Shown here: positions 45,495 through 56,411 of the stretch, piece after piece
How positions within the stretch are numbered: position 1 is the stretch's first letter
Layout of the letters: the number at the start of each line of letters is the position of its first letter
Assembly: GCA_016081115.2 (NCBI GenBank)
Contig: CM071932.1
Coordinates: 57,548,659-57,612,658, forward strand
Reading direction: 5' to 3'
Source: Rehmannia glutinosa
Lineage: Eukaryota; Streptophyta; Magnoliopsida; Lamiales; Orobanchaceae
Length of the DNA: 64,000 nucleotides
Notes under the pieces: generated by a model
What the model saw: the letters and a program-made list of their open reading frames with translations, nothing else
The model's database searches: none
Told to the model about the DNA's origin: nothing
Program-made: the position numbers and the translations under genes

Positions 45495-46391
45495 ATGGGT
45501 GACCCTACTAAACTTGTGTCCGAGGTCATTCCAATGATGAATAAGATTACTGATGTTAAGCTTAATGGCTCCAATTATCTTGGTTGGAGTAAAATTGTTA
45601 TCGTACACTTGCGGAGTATTGATAAGGATTACCACCTTGACTCTGATCCTCCTAAGGATGACAAAACTCGGACTTGGTTGCGCGATGATGCCAAACTCCT
45701 TGTACAAATTCGAAATTCTATTGAGTCGGAGATACTCTCTTTGATCAACCATTGTGAATTTGTCAAGGAGCTTATGGATTATTTGGCTTTCTCATATTCG
45801 GGTCGTAGTAATATTTCTAGGATTTACTCGATTTGTAAATCCTTTCATCGGGGGGAGCAACATGATAAGACCCCCACCGCTTATGTTATGGAGTTCAACA
45901 AAATTTATGACAAATTCAATTCTCTTCTTCCGTTGAGCGTAGATGTGAAGGAAATGCAACGACAGCGAGAACAAATTGCCGTCATGAGTTTTTTGACTGG
46001 GTTACGTCCCGAGTTTGATACCTTCAAGTCTCAACTTCTCTCTGAATCTGCTATCCCTTCATTACAGGAGACAATTTCTCGCTTTCTTCGTACTGAGGAT
46101 GTTCATTCTTCACATCCCACCCCTAAGAATAATGCTCTTATTAGTCGTGGTGGTGCTCGTGGTAGTTTTCGTGGAGGTTCTCGTCGAGGTTCTCGTGGTG
46201 GTAATCGAGGCGGTACCCAAGGCGGGCTGACCTCTCGTGGTTCTTGCACCTCTGAGTCTGCTGAGGTGGAGTGTTTTTATTGTCATGAATTTGGGCACAC
46301 TAAGTATAATTGTCCGCAATTTACTGCTAAGAACCAGAAGGGTTCCACCCATACGCTCTTCTTCCTACGATATGGTCACGATTTCGAGTGA
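45495..46391 (+). pseudogene. gag: gag of element G
   Basis: From ATG 45495 (MGDPTKLVSEV) the frame stays open to 46391. It has the copia gag start LNGSNYLGWSKIV, the UBN2-type core (MEFNKIYDKFNSLLP, FLTGLRPEFDTFKSQLL), an RGG-rich stretch (about 46140-46240) and an intact zinc knuckle C-FY-C-HEFG-H-TKYN-C (about 46270-46310). The upstream frame is also open from 45297, but that part is leader sequence and not gag-like. A frameshift near 46360 separates gag from protease, so the full polyprotein cannot be made. Confidence 0.85.
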
Positions 46392-46469
46392 GGAGTATGC
46401 TAGACTTTCGAGACCGTGAACCCTCCACCACCTCTGCAGTTTTTTTTGACACGCTGTAACTCGCTACAT

Positions 46470-46870
46470 GTCTTATCTCTCAAGGATCTAAATGGGTCAT
46501 TGATTCTGGTGCTTCAGACCATATGACAGGTAACTCAACTCTTTTCTCCACTTTTCATTCTCATGCACCCTCCACTCATGTTACTATTGCTGATGGGTCT
46601 ACCCCACGTGTTCTTGGTTCAGTTCTATTCACCTCACTCCGTCTATTTCATTACACTCTGTATTGGGTTTACCTAATTTTTCATTCAACTTACTTTTTGT
46701 CAGTAAGCTTACCAAATCTTTGAATTGTAGCATCTCATTCTTCCCTGACTATTGTGTTTTTCAGGATCTTTTGACGAAGCAGATCCTTGGTAAAGGCATG
46801 AATCTGATGGCCTCTACATTCTTGACACTCCGGAGCCCAAGTCTCTTATTGGTACATCTTCCTCATCCGC
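46470..46870 (+). pseudogene. pol: Protease of element G
   Basis: The active site WVIDSGASDHMTG is intact (DSG codons at 46503-46511), followed by the GNSTLFSTF and VTIADGSTPRVLGS segments. Frame changes near 46640-46680 divert the frame. It would process the gag-pol polyprotein. Confidence 0.8.
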
Positions 46871-46877
46871 ACTTGAG

Positions 46878-47839
46878 ATGCACTGTCGCCTGGGCCATCC
46901 CTCTCTCCAGAGTCTCAAGCAGATGTGTCCTCATTTTTCTCATTTGTCGTCGTTATATTGCGAGTCGTGTCAGTTTGCCAAACATTCTCGTGTTCATTTA
47001 TGTCCTAGAATAAATAAGCGAGTTGCGTCCCCTTTTAGCTTAGTTCACTCTGATGTTTGGGGTCCTTGTTCTGTGTCATCTATGTCTGGGTTCAAATACT
47101 TTGTTACTTTTATTGATGATTTTTCTCGTGTTACTTGGATTTATTTTATGAAAAATCGCTCTGAAGTATTTCATCATTTCTCTTCCTTTTGTGCTGAAAT
47201 TAAAACTCAGTTTTCTGTAAATATTCAAACGCTTCGCAGTGATAATGCTAAAGAATTCTTGTCAACTACGTTCCAGTCTTATATGCTTCAGCATGGTATC
47301 TTGCATGAAACTTCGTGTCCGGACACACCTGCCCAAAATGGTGTTGCCGAATGCAAGAATCGACATCTCCTTGAGCTTTATTATTTCACATGAATGTTCG
47401 TAAACCATTTTGGGCAGATGCTGTCTCCACTGCTTGTTTCCTCATTAATCGCATGCCATCAGTAGTTTTAGACAACGCTCTCCCTTTTTCTATCCTTTTT
47501 CCCGACAAACCTGTTTTCCCCATCGCTTCTAAGATTTTTGGTAGCATGTGCTTTGTTCGTGATACGAGACCTCATCTCACCAAACTAGATCCCAAATCTC
47601 TCAAACGTGTCTTCCTCGGGTACTCTCACGTGAAAAAGGGATATCGTTGTTTTTTTCCTACACTCAATCGCTATATTGTGTCTCGGGATGTTACATTCAA
47701 CGAACATCTCCCATACTTCTCTATTTCTGTGTCACCTCGTCCGGAGGGGGATGATGATGTCTTGGTCTACTCTGTTCCTGTCATTCCCTCCCCAAAGTCT
47801 GAACAGTTACCAAAAGCTCCTCGACCCCCGATTACTTAG
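46878..47839 (+). pseudogene. pol: Integrase of element G
   Basis: Zinc site MHCRLGHPS ... C-ES-C (about 46878-46970). Catalytic Asp in VHSDVWGPC (about 47045-47065), Asp in TLRSDNAKEF (about 47230-47260), Glu in NGVAECKNRHLLE (about 47340-47375; usually NGVAERKNRHLL, so the Arg is changed to Cys). A frameshift at about 47380 interrupts; the second part KPFWADAVSTACFLINRMPS to SRDVTFNEHLPYF runs 47390-47839, ending in an in-frame TAG. Confidence 0.88.
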
Positions 47840-48802
47840 GTCTATACTCGGCGCCAACCACCAGCTCCAGCGATAGAAACAGATTCATGTCCTTTACCTG
47901 CTTCTTTGGTGGAAGATCTTGTACCACCTTCAACTCCTCTTGATGATCTCCCCATTGCTCTTCGTAAAGGTAAACGAACTTGTACCTATCCTATTGCTTC
48001 TGTTGTTTCCTATGACCATTTGTCTGCCTCTTCTCGTTCCTTTATTGCAAAAATAGGTTCTATCTCTATTCCTAAAACCGTTGGTGAAGCTTTGGCCCAT
48101 TCTGGTTGGCGTGCTGCTATGGTTGAGGAAATGAATGCACTTGACCATAATGGCACTTGGACTTTGGTACACTTACCTGTTGGCAAAAAGGCAATTGGGT
48201 GTAAGTGGGTGTTCACAGTTAAAGTAAACCCCGATGGTTCTCTAGCTCGTCTTAAAGCCCGATTGGTCGCTAAAGGCTATGCACAGACTAATGGCACTGA
48301 TTACTCTGAGATATTTTCTCCTGTGGCCAAACTCACTTCTGTTAGGCTGTTCATATCTCTCGCAGCCACTTTTGATTGGCCTCTGCACCAATTAGACATA
48401 AAAAATGTTTTTCTTCATGGTTTTCTTCAAGAGGAGGTCTATATGGAGCAACTGCCTAGTTTTGTTGCTCAGGGGGAGCATGGGAAAAAATGTCATCTTC
48501 GCAAATCCTTATACGGTTTGAAGCAGAGTCCTCGGGCTTGGTTCGATAGATTAAGTCAGATCATTCTGAAATATGGCTTACTAAGATGTAAGTCTGATCA
48601 TTCGGTGTTCTACAAACGCTCTGAACATGGTTTCATTTTATTAGTTGTTTATGTGGATGATATTGTAATTACAGGAAATGATAGTGTTGGGATTTCAGGG
48701 CTCAAGTCATTCCTCCATGCCCACTTTCAGACAAAGGACTTGGGATCTCTCAAGTACTTCTTAGGCGTGGAAATAATGAGAAGTAAGAACGGGATCTTCT
48801 AG
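47840..48802 (+). pseudogene. pol: Reverse transcriptase of element G
   Basis: GWRAAMVEEMNALDHNGTW, KKAIGCKWVFTVK, KARLVAKGYAQTNG, DIKNVFLHGFLQEEVYMEQ, LRKSLYGLKQSPRAWFDRL and the catalytic YVDD in VVYVDDIVITGND (about 48649-48680). Open from 47906 to 48802, ending at a TAG (48800-48802) where KNGIF-stop-SQRKYVLDLL would normally continue (usually Phe-Leu-Ser-Gln). The stop is a single-codon change, CAG or TTG type. Confidence 0.9.
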
Positions 48803-49626
48803 TCTCAGAGAAAATATGTGCTTGACTTACTCAAGGAAACTGGGAAAATAGGAGCAAAATCTTGCAGTACCCCGATGACTCCCAACTTGCAACTTGATAA
48901 AGATAGTGGTGCCCCGTTCCATGATCTTGAGCGGTATCGAAGACTTGTTGGGAAGTTGAATTATCTTACTGTAACACATCCTGATATTGCGTTTGTAGTA
49001 AGTGTTGCTAGCCGATTTATGTCTGCTCCTACTGTTAGTCATTGGGCACTTCTTGAGAAAATTTTGTGTTATCTGAAAGGGGCTCCTAGACGTGGATTAT
49101 TGTATGGGCGAGATGGTCATTCAAAGGTGGAATGTTTTACCGAGATAATTGAATCATATTCTGATGCTGACTATGCATGTTGTAAAGATGATAGAAGGTC
49201 CACTTCAGGGTATTGTATCTTTGTGGGAGGTAATCTTGTTTCATGGAGAAGTAAGAAACAAAATTTGGTTTCTCGTCGATTCTTTGAAGCGAGAATATAG
49301 GTCCATGGCTGATTCGGTTTGTGAGATTGTATGGATACATCGATTCTAAAGGAAATAGGGTTTAATCTTACTCTTCCGCTAAACTTTGGTGTGACAACCA
49401 AGCCGCCCTTCACATTGCATCAAATCTGTATTTCATGAACGAACCAAGCATATTGAGATAGATTGCCACTTTGTTCGTGATAAAGTCAAAGAAGGACTCG
49501 TCTCTATGGGTTATGTCAAGTCCGAAGACCAGTTGGGAGACATATTCACTAAAGCAGTGAATGGAGTGCGAATGAACAATATTTGTAACAAGCTAGGCAT
49601 TATTGATATATATGCCCCAGCTTGAG
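48803..49626 (+). pseudogene. pol: RNase H and pol C-terminus of element G
   Basis: KYVLDLLKETGKIGAKSCSTPM, the connection KLNYLTVTHPDIAFVVSVASRF, then RNase H YSDADYACCKDDRRSTSGY, VGGNLVSWRSKKQN. A short frameshift near 49270-49290 breaks the SSAESEYRSMADSVCEI segment. Further pieces: WCDN..ALHIASN, ERTKHIEIDCHFVRDKVKEGL and the end LGIIDIYAPA with a stop at 49624-49626, immediately before the PPT. Confidence 0.87.
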
Positions 49627-49632
49627 GGGGAG
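49620..49632 (+). other. Polypurine tract of element G
   Basis: GCTTGAGGGGGAG directly before the 3' LTR; it overlaps the pol stop codon, as is usual in this group. Confidence 0.85.
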
Positions 49633-49794
49633 TGTTAATATAGTATAGATATTGTATATCAATTAGGAGATAATTAGAATCCCGTAGATTAGCCTATTGA
49701 TTTAGTTTCCTTATTTTGGTTGCTCTCAACTTGTATATATGTGTACCTTGTAATCAATGGAATATAAAACACATTCAGAATACATTGCATTACA
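49633..49794 (+). repeat. 3' LTR of element G
   Basis: 162 bp, one visible difference from the 5' LTR; followed by the atctt duplication at 49795-49799. Confidence 0.95.
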
Positions 49795-49799
49795 ATCTT

Positions 49800-50057
49800 A
49801 ATCTCCTTGTTGTCGATAGAAGACCTTGTTTCTCCATCGTGAACCTCGACGTTCATGTAGAACATGGAAACCTCTTCAAGGTATGTCTGAGAGAACTCCA
49901 TGGTGAGAAATCCCTTGAGGCATGATTTCTCAAGTTTGTCAGCTATCTTCTTAGCAAGGGCATTGTCAGCCCCTTGCTTCACCAAACCATCAAAATCCAC
50001 CGTAGAACTGGAGTGGATCTGCTCAACCATCTTTACAAAGTCGTAACCTAGAGCCAT
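49800..50057 (-). pseudogene. Third ORF of element F, N-terminal part (before the G insertion)
   Basis: From ATG 50057 the product opens MALGYDFVKMVEQIHSS and continues VDFDGLVKQG, LKGFLTMEFSQTYLEEVSMFYMNVEVHDGETRSS, clearly the same protein as B 8225-8503. After about 88 codons, at KEIKI, the frame meets element G; beyond G it resumes as TDADVATHCHLPS near 44863. The insertion is thus an exact interruption of an otherwise collinear gene. Confidence 0.8.
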
Positions 50058-50609
50058 TTCAGAAAATAAATGGTGAAGACTCGAACTATGAACGTTGTAC
50101 GAACTAGGGTTTTTGCTTGGTTGCAGAGAGAACTTTGCCTTTGCTTGAGATAGCTAAGTGTATAGTGAGGAGAGATAAATTTAATTTTTGGGTATATAAG
50201 GGATGTGAGGGGATGGTTTTTAGAATTTGAAAAGGTTAATCACGATCAACAGTTGATATTAAAGGCTTGAAACTGCATTAATCTCCCCGCATAAAATGCA
50301 GCAGCATTTATATCTAATCATTGGCTAAATGTGTACAAGTTTTATTCTGACACTAAAATTACGCTTACGTAATGCCCAAAAACAGTTGAGATTAAAGACT
50401 GTGTTTTGTCACTTAGCTTATAAATAACTCAGCTATCTTCCAAAAGTGACTTACTCTGCTTCTCTCTTCATTTGATGATCACTCAGCTATCAGCTAACTC
50501 GATACAGCTGACTTGTCGTCTTGATTATTTCACTCGGCTAGAAAAATGAAACTTTGCTGATTTCCAATTTTCACTTCCTTGACTCTACTGATTGAGTCTT
50601 CTGAGTCTC
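50058..50609 (-). promoter_or_regulatory. Putative internal promoter and leader of the third ORF, element F
   Basis: TATA box (minus TTATATACC, plus 50191-50199) about 142 bp before the ATG, followed on the minus strand by the pyrimidine-rich TCTCTCCTCAC also seen in B. Upstream are the conserved ATTACGTAAGCGTAAT quasi-palindrome (about 50376-50391), TTTAGTGTCAGAATAAAAC, TGTACACATTTAGCC and ATATAAATGCTGCTGCATT, each matching B with few changes. Nearer pol the segment is rich in AGCTGA. This noncoding conservation across two old copies suggests a function such as a promoter, though shared ancestry alone could also explain it. Confidence 0.6.
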
Positions 50610-51587
50610 TTAACTCAGTTCAATCAAACCTAGCTCATTTTAAGCTCTTCAAACTTTGATTCACATAATGGCTTAGTGAATATGTCAGCTAACTGCTTAT
50701 CAGTTGAGATGTATTCCAAAGTGATGTCTTTCTTTTCAACATGATCTCTTATGAAATTATATCTGACATCAATGTGCTAAGTTCTTGAATGTAATACATG
50801 ATTTTGAGTAATTGCAATAGCACTTGTGTTATCACATATAATTGGAATATCCTTTTCTTCTATATCATAATCTCTCAGCTATTGCCTCATCCATAGAACT
50901 TGGGCACAACTGCTACTTGCAGACTATGTACTCTGCTTCGGTTGTGGATGTAGCTATTGAATTTTGTTTCTTGTTGAACCATGAAACTAATCTCTTTTCA
51001 AGAATTTGACAAGTACCTGATGTACTTTTCCTGTCTACTCTATATCCAACATAGTCTGAGTCTGAGTAGCCAACTAACTTGAATCCTCCATCCTTTCGAT
51101 ACCATAAGACAACTTATTGGCACCCCTTCAAATACCTTAGGATTTCTTGGCTTCAGTCATATGACTCTCTTTTGGTGCAGATTGAAATCTAGCACATATA
51201 CCTACATCAAAGGTGATGTCTGGCCTACTTGCTGTCAAGTAGAGCAATGATCCAATAAGGGCTCTATACCTGGTTAGATCTACAGCTTTGCCATCTACAT
51301 CCATATCCATCTTGATTGATGTATTCATGGGGATCTTCACTGATGACTTCTCTTCCATACCAAATTTCTTCATTAAATCTCTGGTATATTTAGTTTGACT
51401 TATGAGGTTCCATCATTCAATTGCTTAACTTGAAGACCTAGGAAGAAAGTCAGCTCTCCCATTATACTTCCCTTGCATGAGGTTTGAAAACTTGTCACAT
51501 AGCTCTTTATTTTTGGATCTAAATATGATGTCATCCACATAAATTTGAACAAGCAATATACTCTCTCCATCTTGAATCCTGAAGAGT
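50610..51587 (-). pseudogene. pol: RT C-terminal part and RNase H of element F
   Basis: From the H insertion: ILLVQIYVDDIIF-R-K-NKELCDKFSNL (YVDD near plus 51530-51541), ELTFFLGLQVKQL, MKKFGMEEKSSVKIPMNTSIKMDMDVDGKAVDLTRYRALIGSLLYLTASRPDITFDVG (51137-51373, described in parts). RNase H remnants follow to the stop at plus 50610-50612. Frameshifts near 51440-51470 and 51130. The continuation upstream is on the other side of H, at 59261. Confidence 0.82.
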
Positions 51588-51592
51588 ATTCT
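51588..51592. other. Target-site duplication of element H, left copy
   Basis: attct, repeated at 59256-59260. The two flanks rejoin within the RT of F (VDR-I/L ... F-K/R-IQDG). Confidence 0.93.
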
Positions 51593-51853
51593 TGTAAGTC
51601 CAAGCAGCTACGATAATCTAGAGGGGGGGTGAATAGATTATCTCCATCTTTTCGATTTCGCCCTCTTTTTCGAATCAATTACGCCAAGACAATAATAAAG
51701 GTGCGGAATGTAAACAACACGTGTCAATTTATAGAGGTTCAACCCACCTAGGGCCTAATCCTCTACCACCCCAGTATCTCCGGGATGGATTTCAAAAAGA
51801 AAAAAGATTTTATTAATTTCCAAAATTAATACAACACCTTACAACATCACCTT

Positions 51854-52009
51854 GAAGAGCACTACACTCTTCTACAACACCACCTTTGAGATTACCACAA
51901 TCTCTCTTGAAGATTACCATAATCTCCAACGGCACCTTGTGAAGATTACCACAATCTTCAACCTTGAAGAACACAAAATTCTTCAATACCTTAAGAGCAC
52001 CACACTCTT
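51854..52009 (-). repeat. Six short hairpins in the transcribed part of the H 3' LTR
   Basis: GAAGAG/CTCTTC (51854-51872), GAGATT/AATCTC (51888-51904), AGATT/AATCT (about 51910-51925), GAAGATT/AATCTTC (51941-51959), GAAGAA/TTCTTC (51966-51984), AAGAG/CTCTT (51993-52009). Each has a 5-7 bp loop. The same series is in the 5' LTR at about 58087-58242. Confidence 0.75.
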
Positions 52010-52294
52010 GAAACACCTATCACCTAGATCACCCAAGTGTATTTTTTCCACAAGAATACTCACAAGGATGTCTTGTGTTGAATGATGACAAAAATCAAGA
52101 TTACAACTCAATAATGAATATTACAATTTGAGTGCAAGTGTAATCAAGAAATAAAGCCTAGACCTCAAGATGTGAAAGTGAAATACTTAGGCTATAAATA
52201 CAACAAGAGTGTTGAATATGAAAGCTTGGAAATTTGCAGATTTCTTGTTGTGTATTTGCTTGTTTTGTTATGTTTGTGTCTTCAATTCATCCTC

Positions 52295-52302
52295 TATTTA
52301 TA
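52295..52302 (-). promoter_or_regulatory. TATA box of the H LTR (3' copy)
   Basis: Minus strand TATAAATA; identical copy in the 5' LTR at plus 58529-58536. A second TATAAATA on the plus strand (about 52193-52200) faces the wrong way for this element. Confidence 0.65.
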
Positions 52303-53009
52303 GGAGAGTCTTCAAGATTGGATCCAACATAGGCTCCTCCTCCTTCTTCACTTTTGTCTACAAAAAGAGGATCACAAGATGTAGAAATATTGTACAAAAA
52401 TTAAAAGTAAATCTTCGATGATAAGGATTTCAAAATGACATGATTTTTTGTCACAAAATAACATAGGCGACAGGTTGCCTGTTTAAGATTTCGAACATTT
52501 GAAAAAGATAGTGCGATCCAGTGCTGGTCGGAAGGGGGTCGACGGCCGATCGGGTGCGATTGGTCGCCCTATGGTGCGACCGGTCGGCCCCTACTTGGAC
52601 CGGTCCCCCTCTTCATTTTTTGATTGATTCGTTCTGTTTCAAGTTTTCTTTCTTGGTGCAGTCGACGCTTTGGGGCGGTCGACCTCAATCTTGAAATGTT
52701 GTCCGATTTTTATCAAAAATAAACATCAAGAAATACTCCAAAAAATTAGTAAACACATTTTAAATCACTTGGGAGTATTTGGACAACATTTGTAAACATT
52801 GGTTTGGTGTAAAAACTAATTAACATAAAAACATTAAATATGTTGTCCAATATTTTATCGAATAATAAACTCTAAGAAACACTCCAAAAATTAGTAAAAA
52901 CATTTTAAAACATTTAAGAGTATTTTGGACAATATACATAAACATAGTTTTGGTATAAAAACTCATTTAAACATAATCATCAAAATCTTGATAAGCAATT
53001 TATCTAACA

Positions 53010-53023
53010 AACTCCCCCTTTTT
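53010..53023 (-). other. Polypurine tract of element H
   Basis: Minus strand AAAAAGGGGGAGTT directly before the 3' LTR start TGTTAGATAAATTG. Confidence 0.85.
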
Positions 53024-54269
53024 GATGATTACAAACCAAAACAATTTTAGGAAGTAGATTTTAAAACAAAACAAATTTTCCGGTCTAAAACATCAATCCA
53101 TTATAAGCAAGATTCATCATAATTACAAACACACAAGGATAGGAGCAAAGATTTTTCAAAATCATTTTTGCACAAGCTTCCCCTATCAATATGCATATCA
53201 AGAACAAGTATAAAAGCAACCAACTAAAAGCTAAAAGCTTAGCTTTTACAACATAAGCTTGAATTTTATGAGGTTATAAGCTCCCCCTGTTATAAAACAT
53301 CATTAGTCAAGCATAAAAGTCCATAATACATCACATGGACTAAGTATTGTTCATGACTTTTGGCTTTAAAGATCCCTAGCTTATAGCTTTTCTTGCAAGC
53401 TTATTTTCGCTTCTTTGAGCATATGAGCGTTTTTCCTGTTTCTCCCCCTTTGGAATCATCAAAAATAATGTTAGCACGATAAAAACATCATATAATTATA
53501 TCAAAGTGCACAATTTAAACGATTTATCGAGCATATTGAGCATTTAAGCTTAAATTCGAATAAAAGGGAACAAAATGCTCATTTGATTTGTAAAAGCTCA
53601 TTTGATTGATAAAACATGATCTCTATAAACTTATAAAACTTTTCAAATCAAGAGAATCATGTAAGTGATGAATTTTTCATTGAAACATTTTGTCGAATAC
53701 TTGGCATGCGTCGAATAAAACAAGAGAAGTATAATGCCTTTGTGATTCGTTTAAGCCAAAATATTCATCACCAATTGCAATACAACAATATTCATTCATC
53801 ACCAATCATCATATACAACATACTAATACAAGAATTTCATCAAAATAGCAAGATACAAGTACATTCTCAAGGGTTCAACCCAATTGAGATAAAAAAAGAG
53901 AAATTCTTACCATTTAATCGGTAAAGATGAGCAATGATGATGATAAACGAGCCTTATGAAGTCCAAAATGTAAAATATATGCAATAAAACAATTTTGAAG
54001 TGAAATTTGTGTGCAAAATGCGAAGAGGACGAGAAATTGACAAAATGAGCCAAAATGACTGCGACTGAGAATAGAAACGTATTTAATCAAATTTTCTCTA
54101 TGGTCGACCGGTTGGGGGCATGGGCGACCGGTCGACGTCATGGGCGATCGGTCAACCTTGCCCCAGTCAGACCAGTTTTTCATTCTGTTTTCCAAAATCC
54201 GATGTTTAAACCAAAAATCCGATTTTTCGCCCCTAAGTTTTAAAAACGTGCAAAATGCAATCATAGACC
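53024..54269 (-). other. Non-coding 3' region of element H with CGACCGGTCG palindromes
   Basis: No ORF beyond short chance frames. Contains GGTCGACC (54102-54109), CGACCGGTCG (54125-54134) and a third imperfect unit GGGCGATCGGTCAAC (about 54143-54157), spaced about 20 bp apart. The same motif family is in both LTRs. The rest is A+T-rich. Confidence 0.65.
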
Positions 54270-54821
54270 TCATTCAATATGCATTATGCCTAACCGAGCT
54301 CGTATTGATGCAAAGGTCTCGGAAAATAGCGGTTTTGTAAAAATGTCCGCTAATTGATCTTGAGATGGTACAAAAGATATCTCAATTTTTCGTTTTGAAA
54401 CACAATCCCTTAGAAAATGATGTCGAATCTCAATATGTTTAGTACGGTTATGATGAACCGGGTTTTGAGCAATATTTATAGCGGATATATTATCACAAAA
54501 AATAGGAACACTTTCAAAAGAACATTTGTAATCCGCTAAGGTTTGTTTCATCCAAAGAAGTTGAGTACAACAAAAAGCTGCGGAAATGTATTCGGCTTCG
54601 GCCGTTGAAAGTGAAACACAATTTTGCTTCTTTGAAAACCAAGAAACTAGGCAATCGCCTAAAAATTGACATGATCCGGAAGTACTTTTCCGATCATCAA
54701 TATTTACCGCATAATCCAAATCACTATAACCTTTAAGAGAAAAATTTTCATTCTTTGGATAGAATAAACCATATTGAATAGTGCCTTTCAAATATCGAAA
54801 AATCCTTTTAACGGCACTCAT
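54270..54821 (-). pseudogene. pol: Connection and RNase H domain of element H (open 183 codons)
   Basis: SAVKRIFRYLKGTIQYGLFYP, YSDLDYAVNIDDRKSTSGSCQFLG, SWFSKKQNCVSLSTAEAEYISAAFCCTQ, IFCDNISAINIAQNP, HNRTKHIEIRHHFLRD and the end DQLADIFTKPL..ARLGIMHIE with a stop. This is a well-kept copia RNase H of the Sirevirus type and the best preserved coding part of H. It degrades the RNA strand during reverse transcription. Confidence 0.9.
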
Positions 54822-55628
54822 ATGAGATTCTTTGGGATTGCTTTGAAAACGAGGACATAGGCATACGACATGAAGAATATCCGTCTACTTGTGGTTAAAT
54901 AAAGTAAACTACCAATCATACCTTCGATATTTAGATTCATCAACGGCTTGCCTTTTTCATCTTTGTCAATCTTGGCGTTTGTTGTCATTGGGGTAGAGAG
55001 CGGTTCTTCCTTCTTCAATGCCAAATTTCTTCAAAAGCTCCTTTGTATATTTTGATTGTGAAATATAAATTCCTTCTTGGCATTCCTTAATTTGAAGTCC
55101 AAGGAAGAAGTTGAGCTCCCCATCATGCCCATTTCAAATTCACCTTGCATTAACTTAGAAAATTTCTTGCACAAGGATTCATTAGTAGCACCAAAAATAA
55201 TATCATCAACATAAATTTGCATTAATAAGCAATCTTGCCCTTTTTCAAAAACAAAGAGAGTAGTATCAACTTTAGCTCTTGTAAAACCATTTTGCAAAAG
55301 AAAAGAGCTAAGTCTATCATACCATGCACGGGGTGCTTGTTTTAAACCATATAAGGCCTTTTTAAGTTTATAAACATCATTAGGCCTAGAAAATTTTCAA
55401 ACCCGGAGGTTGTTTTACATAGACTTCTTCTTGAATAATACCATTTAGAAAAGTGGATTTAACATTCATTTGGTAAAGCTTGAAATTTTTAAAACAAGAA
55501 TAGGCAAATAAAATACGAATAGCTTCTAAACGTGCTACGGGTGCAATTATTTCATCAAAATCAATACCTTGACGATACTTTCGAGCTACTAACCTTGCCT
55601 TGGTCAACAAGCTTGTTCCAAAATTCAA
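54822..55628 (-). pseudogene. pol: Reverse transcriptase of element H (N-terminus missing)
   Basis: Starts abruptly at TKARLVARKYRQGIDFDE, then ARLEAIRILFAYSCF, NVKSTFLNGIIQEEVYVKQPPG, LKKALYGLKQAPRAWYDRL, YVDD in MQIYVDDIIFGATNESLCKKF (about plus 55190-55215) and MTTNAKIDKDEKGKPLMNLN. The upstream motif VIGTKWVF is missing because the sequence changes to non-coding spacer at about 55620. Frameshifts lie at about 55030-55060, 55300 and 55390. Confidence 0.87.
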
Positions 55629-56411
55629 AAAAATTCTACAAAATCTTAATCAAGATATCTTGCACAAGAGCAGAGTAATATTGAAAAATAGAGACATAAT
55701 AACAAGTAACACATACTATGCTTTCAAACAAATCATCAAGAGTTTCATAAAACATGTAAGTTCAAATAAGCTTATAGGAAGCTATATAAGGTCTCTTTTG
55801 AAATTTAAAAAATTCAAGAGCATATAGTTGAGACCTCATTTACAAGAAACATATGAACAAGAGCTTTGACAAAGCAACCAAGAATAATTTTATATGTGCA
55901 ATAAAATGCATAACTTAAAAAATCAAAAGATTTATCAAAAACAAAATATAATCCTTTACAAATCTTGGATAAAACAAGCTATGTCAAATAATGCCTTTTA
56001 AAAATCAAAAAATCCTCTTAATAGCACTTGTATAAAATACTTTGAAAAACAAGCACGAATGACAAGAATATATCGAGTCTATAGAATGAATATCAATGAT
56101 GAGCGTACCTCGATAGTTTATGGTCCTCTATTGAGAAAATAACCATTGATGAAAATATATATGTGTCCTACACAATTCTTAAACACGTTTTGCACAAACA
56201 TAATGATACAAGTGTAGGCTAAGCAATAAGAGATATCATAAATGTGCTTATGCTATATGAAACCATAAGAGATAATTAAAGCACCTTTAGTCATGTAGAT
56301 GCACAAGAGTTGAAAACAAATTATACAAGATCTCAATTTCAAAATATTTAAAAACACAAATATATATTGAAGACCTTAATATTAAGAAATATTTGAAAAC
56401 TCATTTTACAA
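55629..56411. other. Non-coding spacer replacing protease and integrase in element H
   Basis: About 780 bp of A-rich sequence between RT and gag. No protease DSG, integrase zinc site or DDE motif was found in any frame. Its origin is unclear: a captured sequence, or filler DNA after a deletion. Confidence 0.6.

Larger units (their letters stand above)
44869..49794 (+). mobile_element. Element G: small-LTR copia element (Ale/Retrofit-like), recent insertion
   Basis: 4,926 bp with 162 bp LTRs at 44869-45030 and 49633-49794, differing at one visible position (TATATAAGTG against TATATATGTG), a perfect 5 bp duplication, PBS, PPT and the full domain order gag, protease, integrase, RT, RNase H. Very short LTRs and total length under 5 kb fit the Ale/Retrofit group. 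All frames are broken in spite of near-identical LTRs. Confidence 0.93.
51593..53009 (-). repeat. 3' LTR of element H
   Basis: 1,417 bp, TGTAAGTCCAAGC ... TATCTAACA. U3 carries GACCGGTC palindromes (52577-52586, 52598-52605), the TATA box (minus TATAAATA) is at plus 52295-52302, and the transcribed part carries six short hairpins (51854-52009). Confidence 0.92.

Noticed and set aside
51941..51984. GAA..TTC units of the H LTR as heat-shock elements
   Set aside because: Heat-shock elements need GAA and TTC in contiguous 5 bp steps; here 7-13 bases separate them and the units form hairpins instead.
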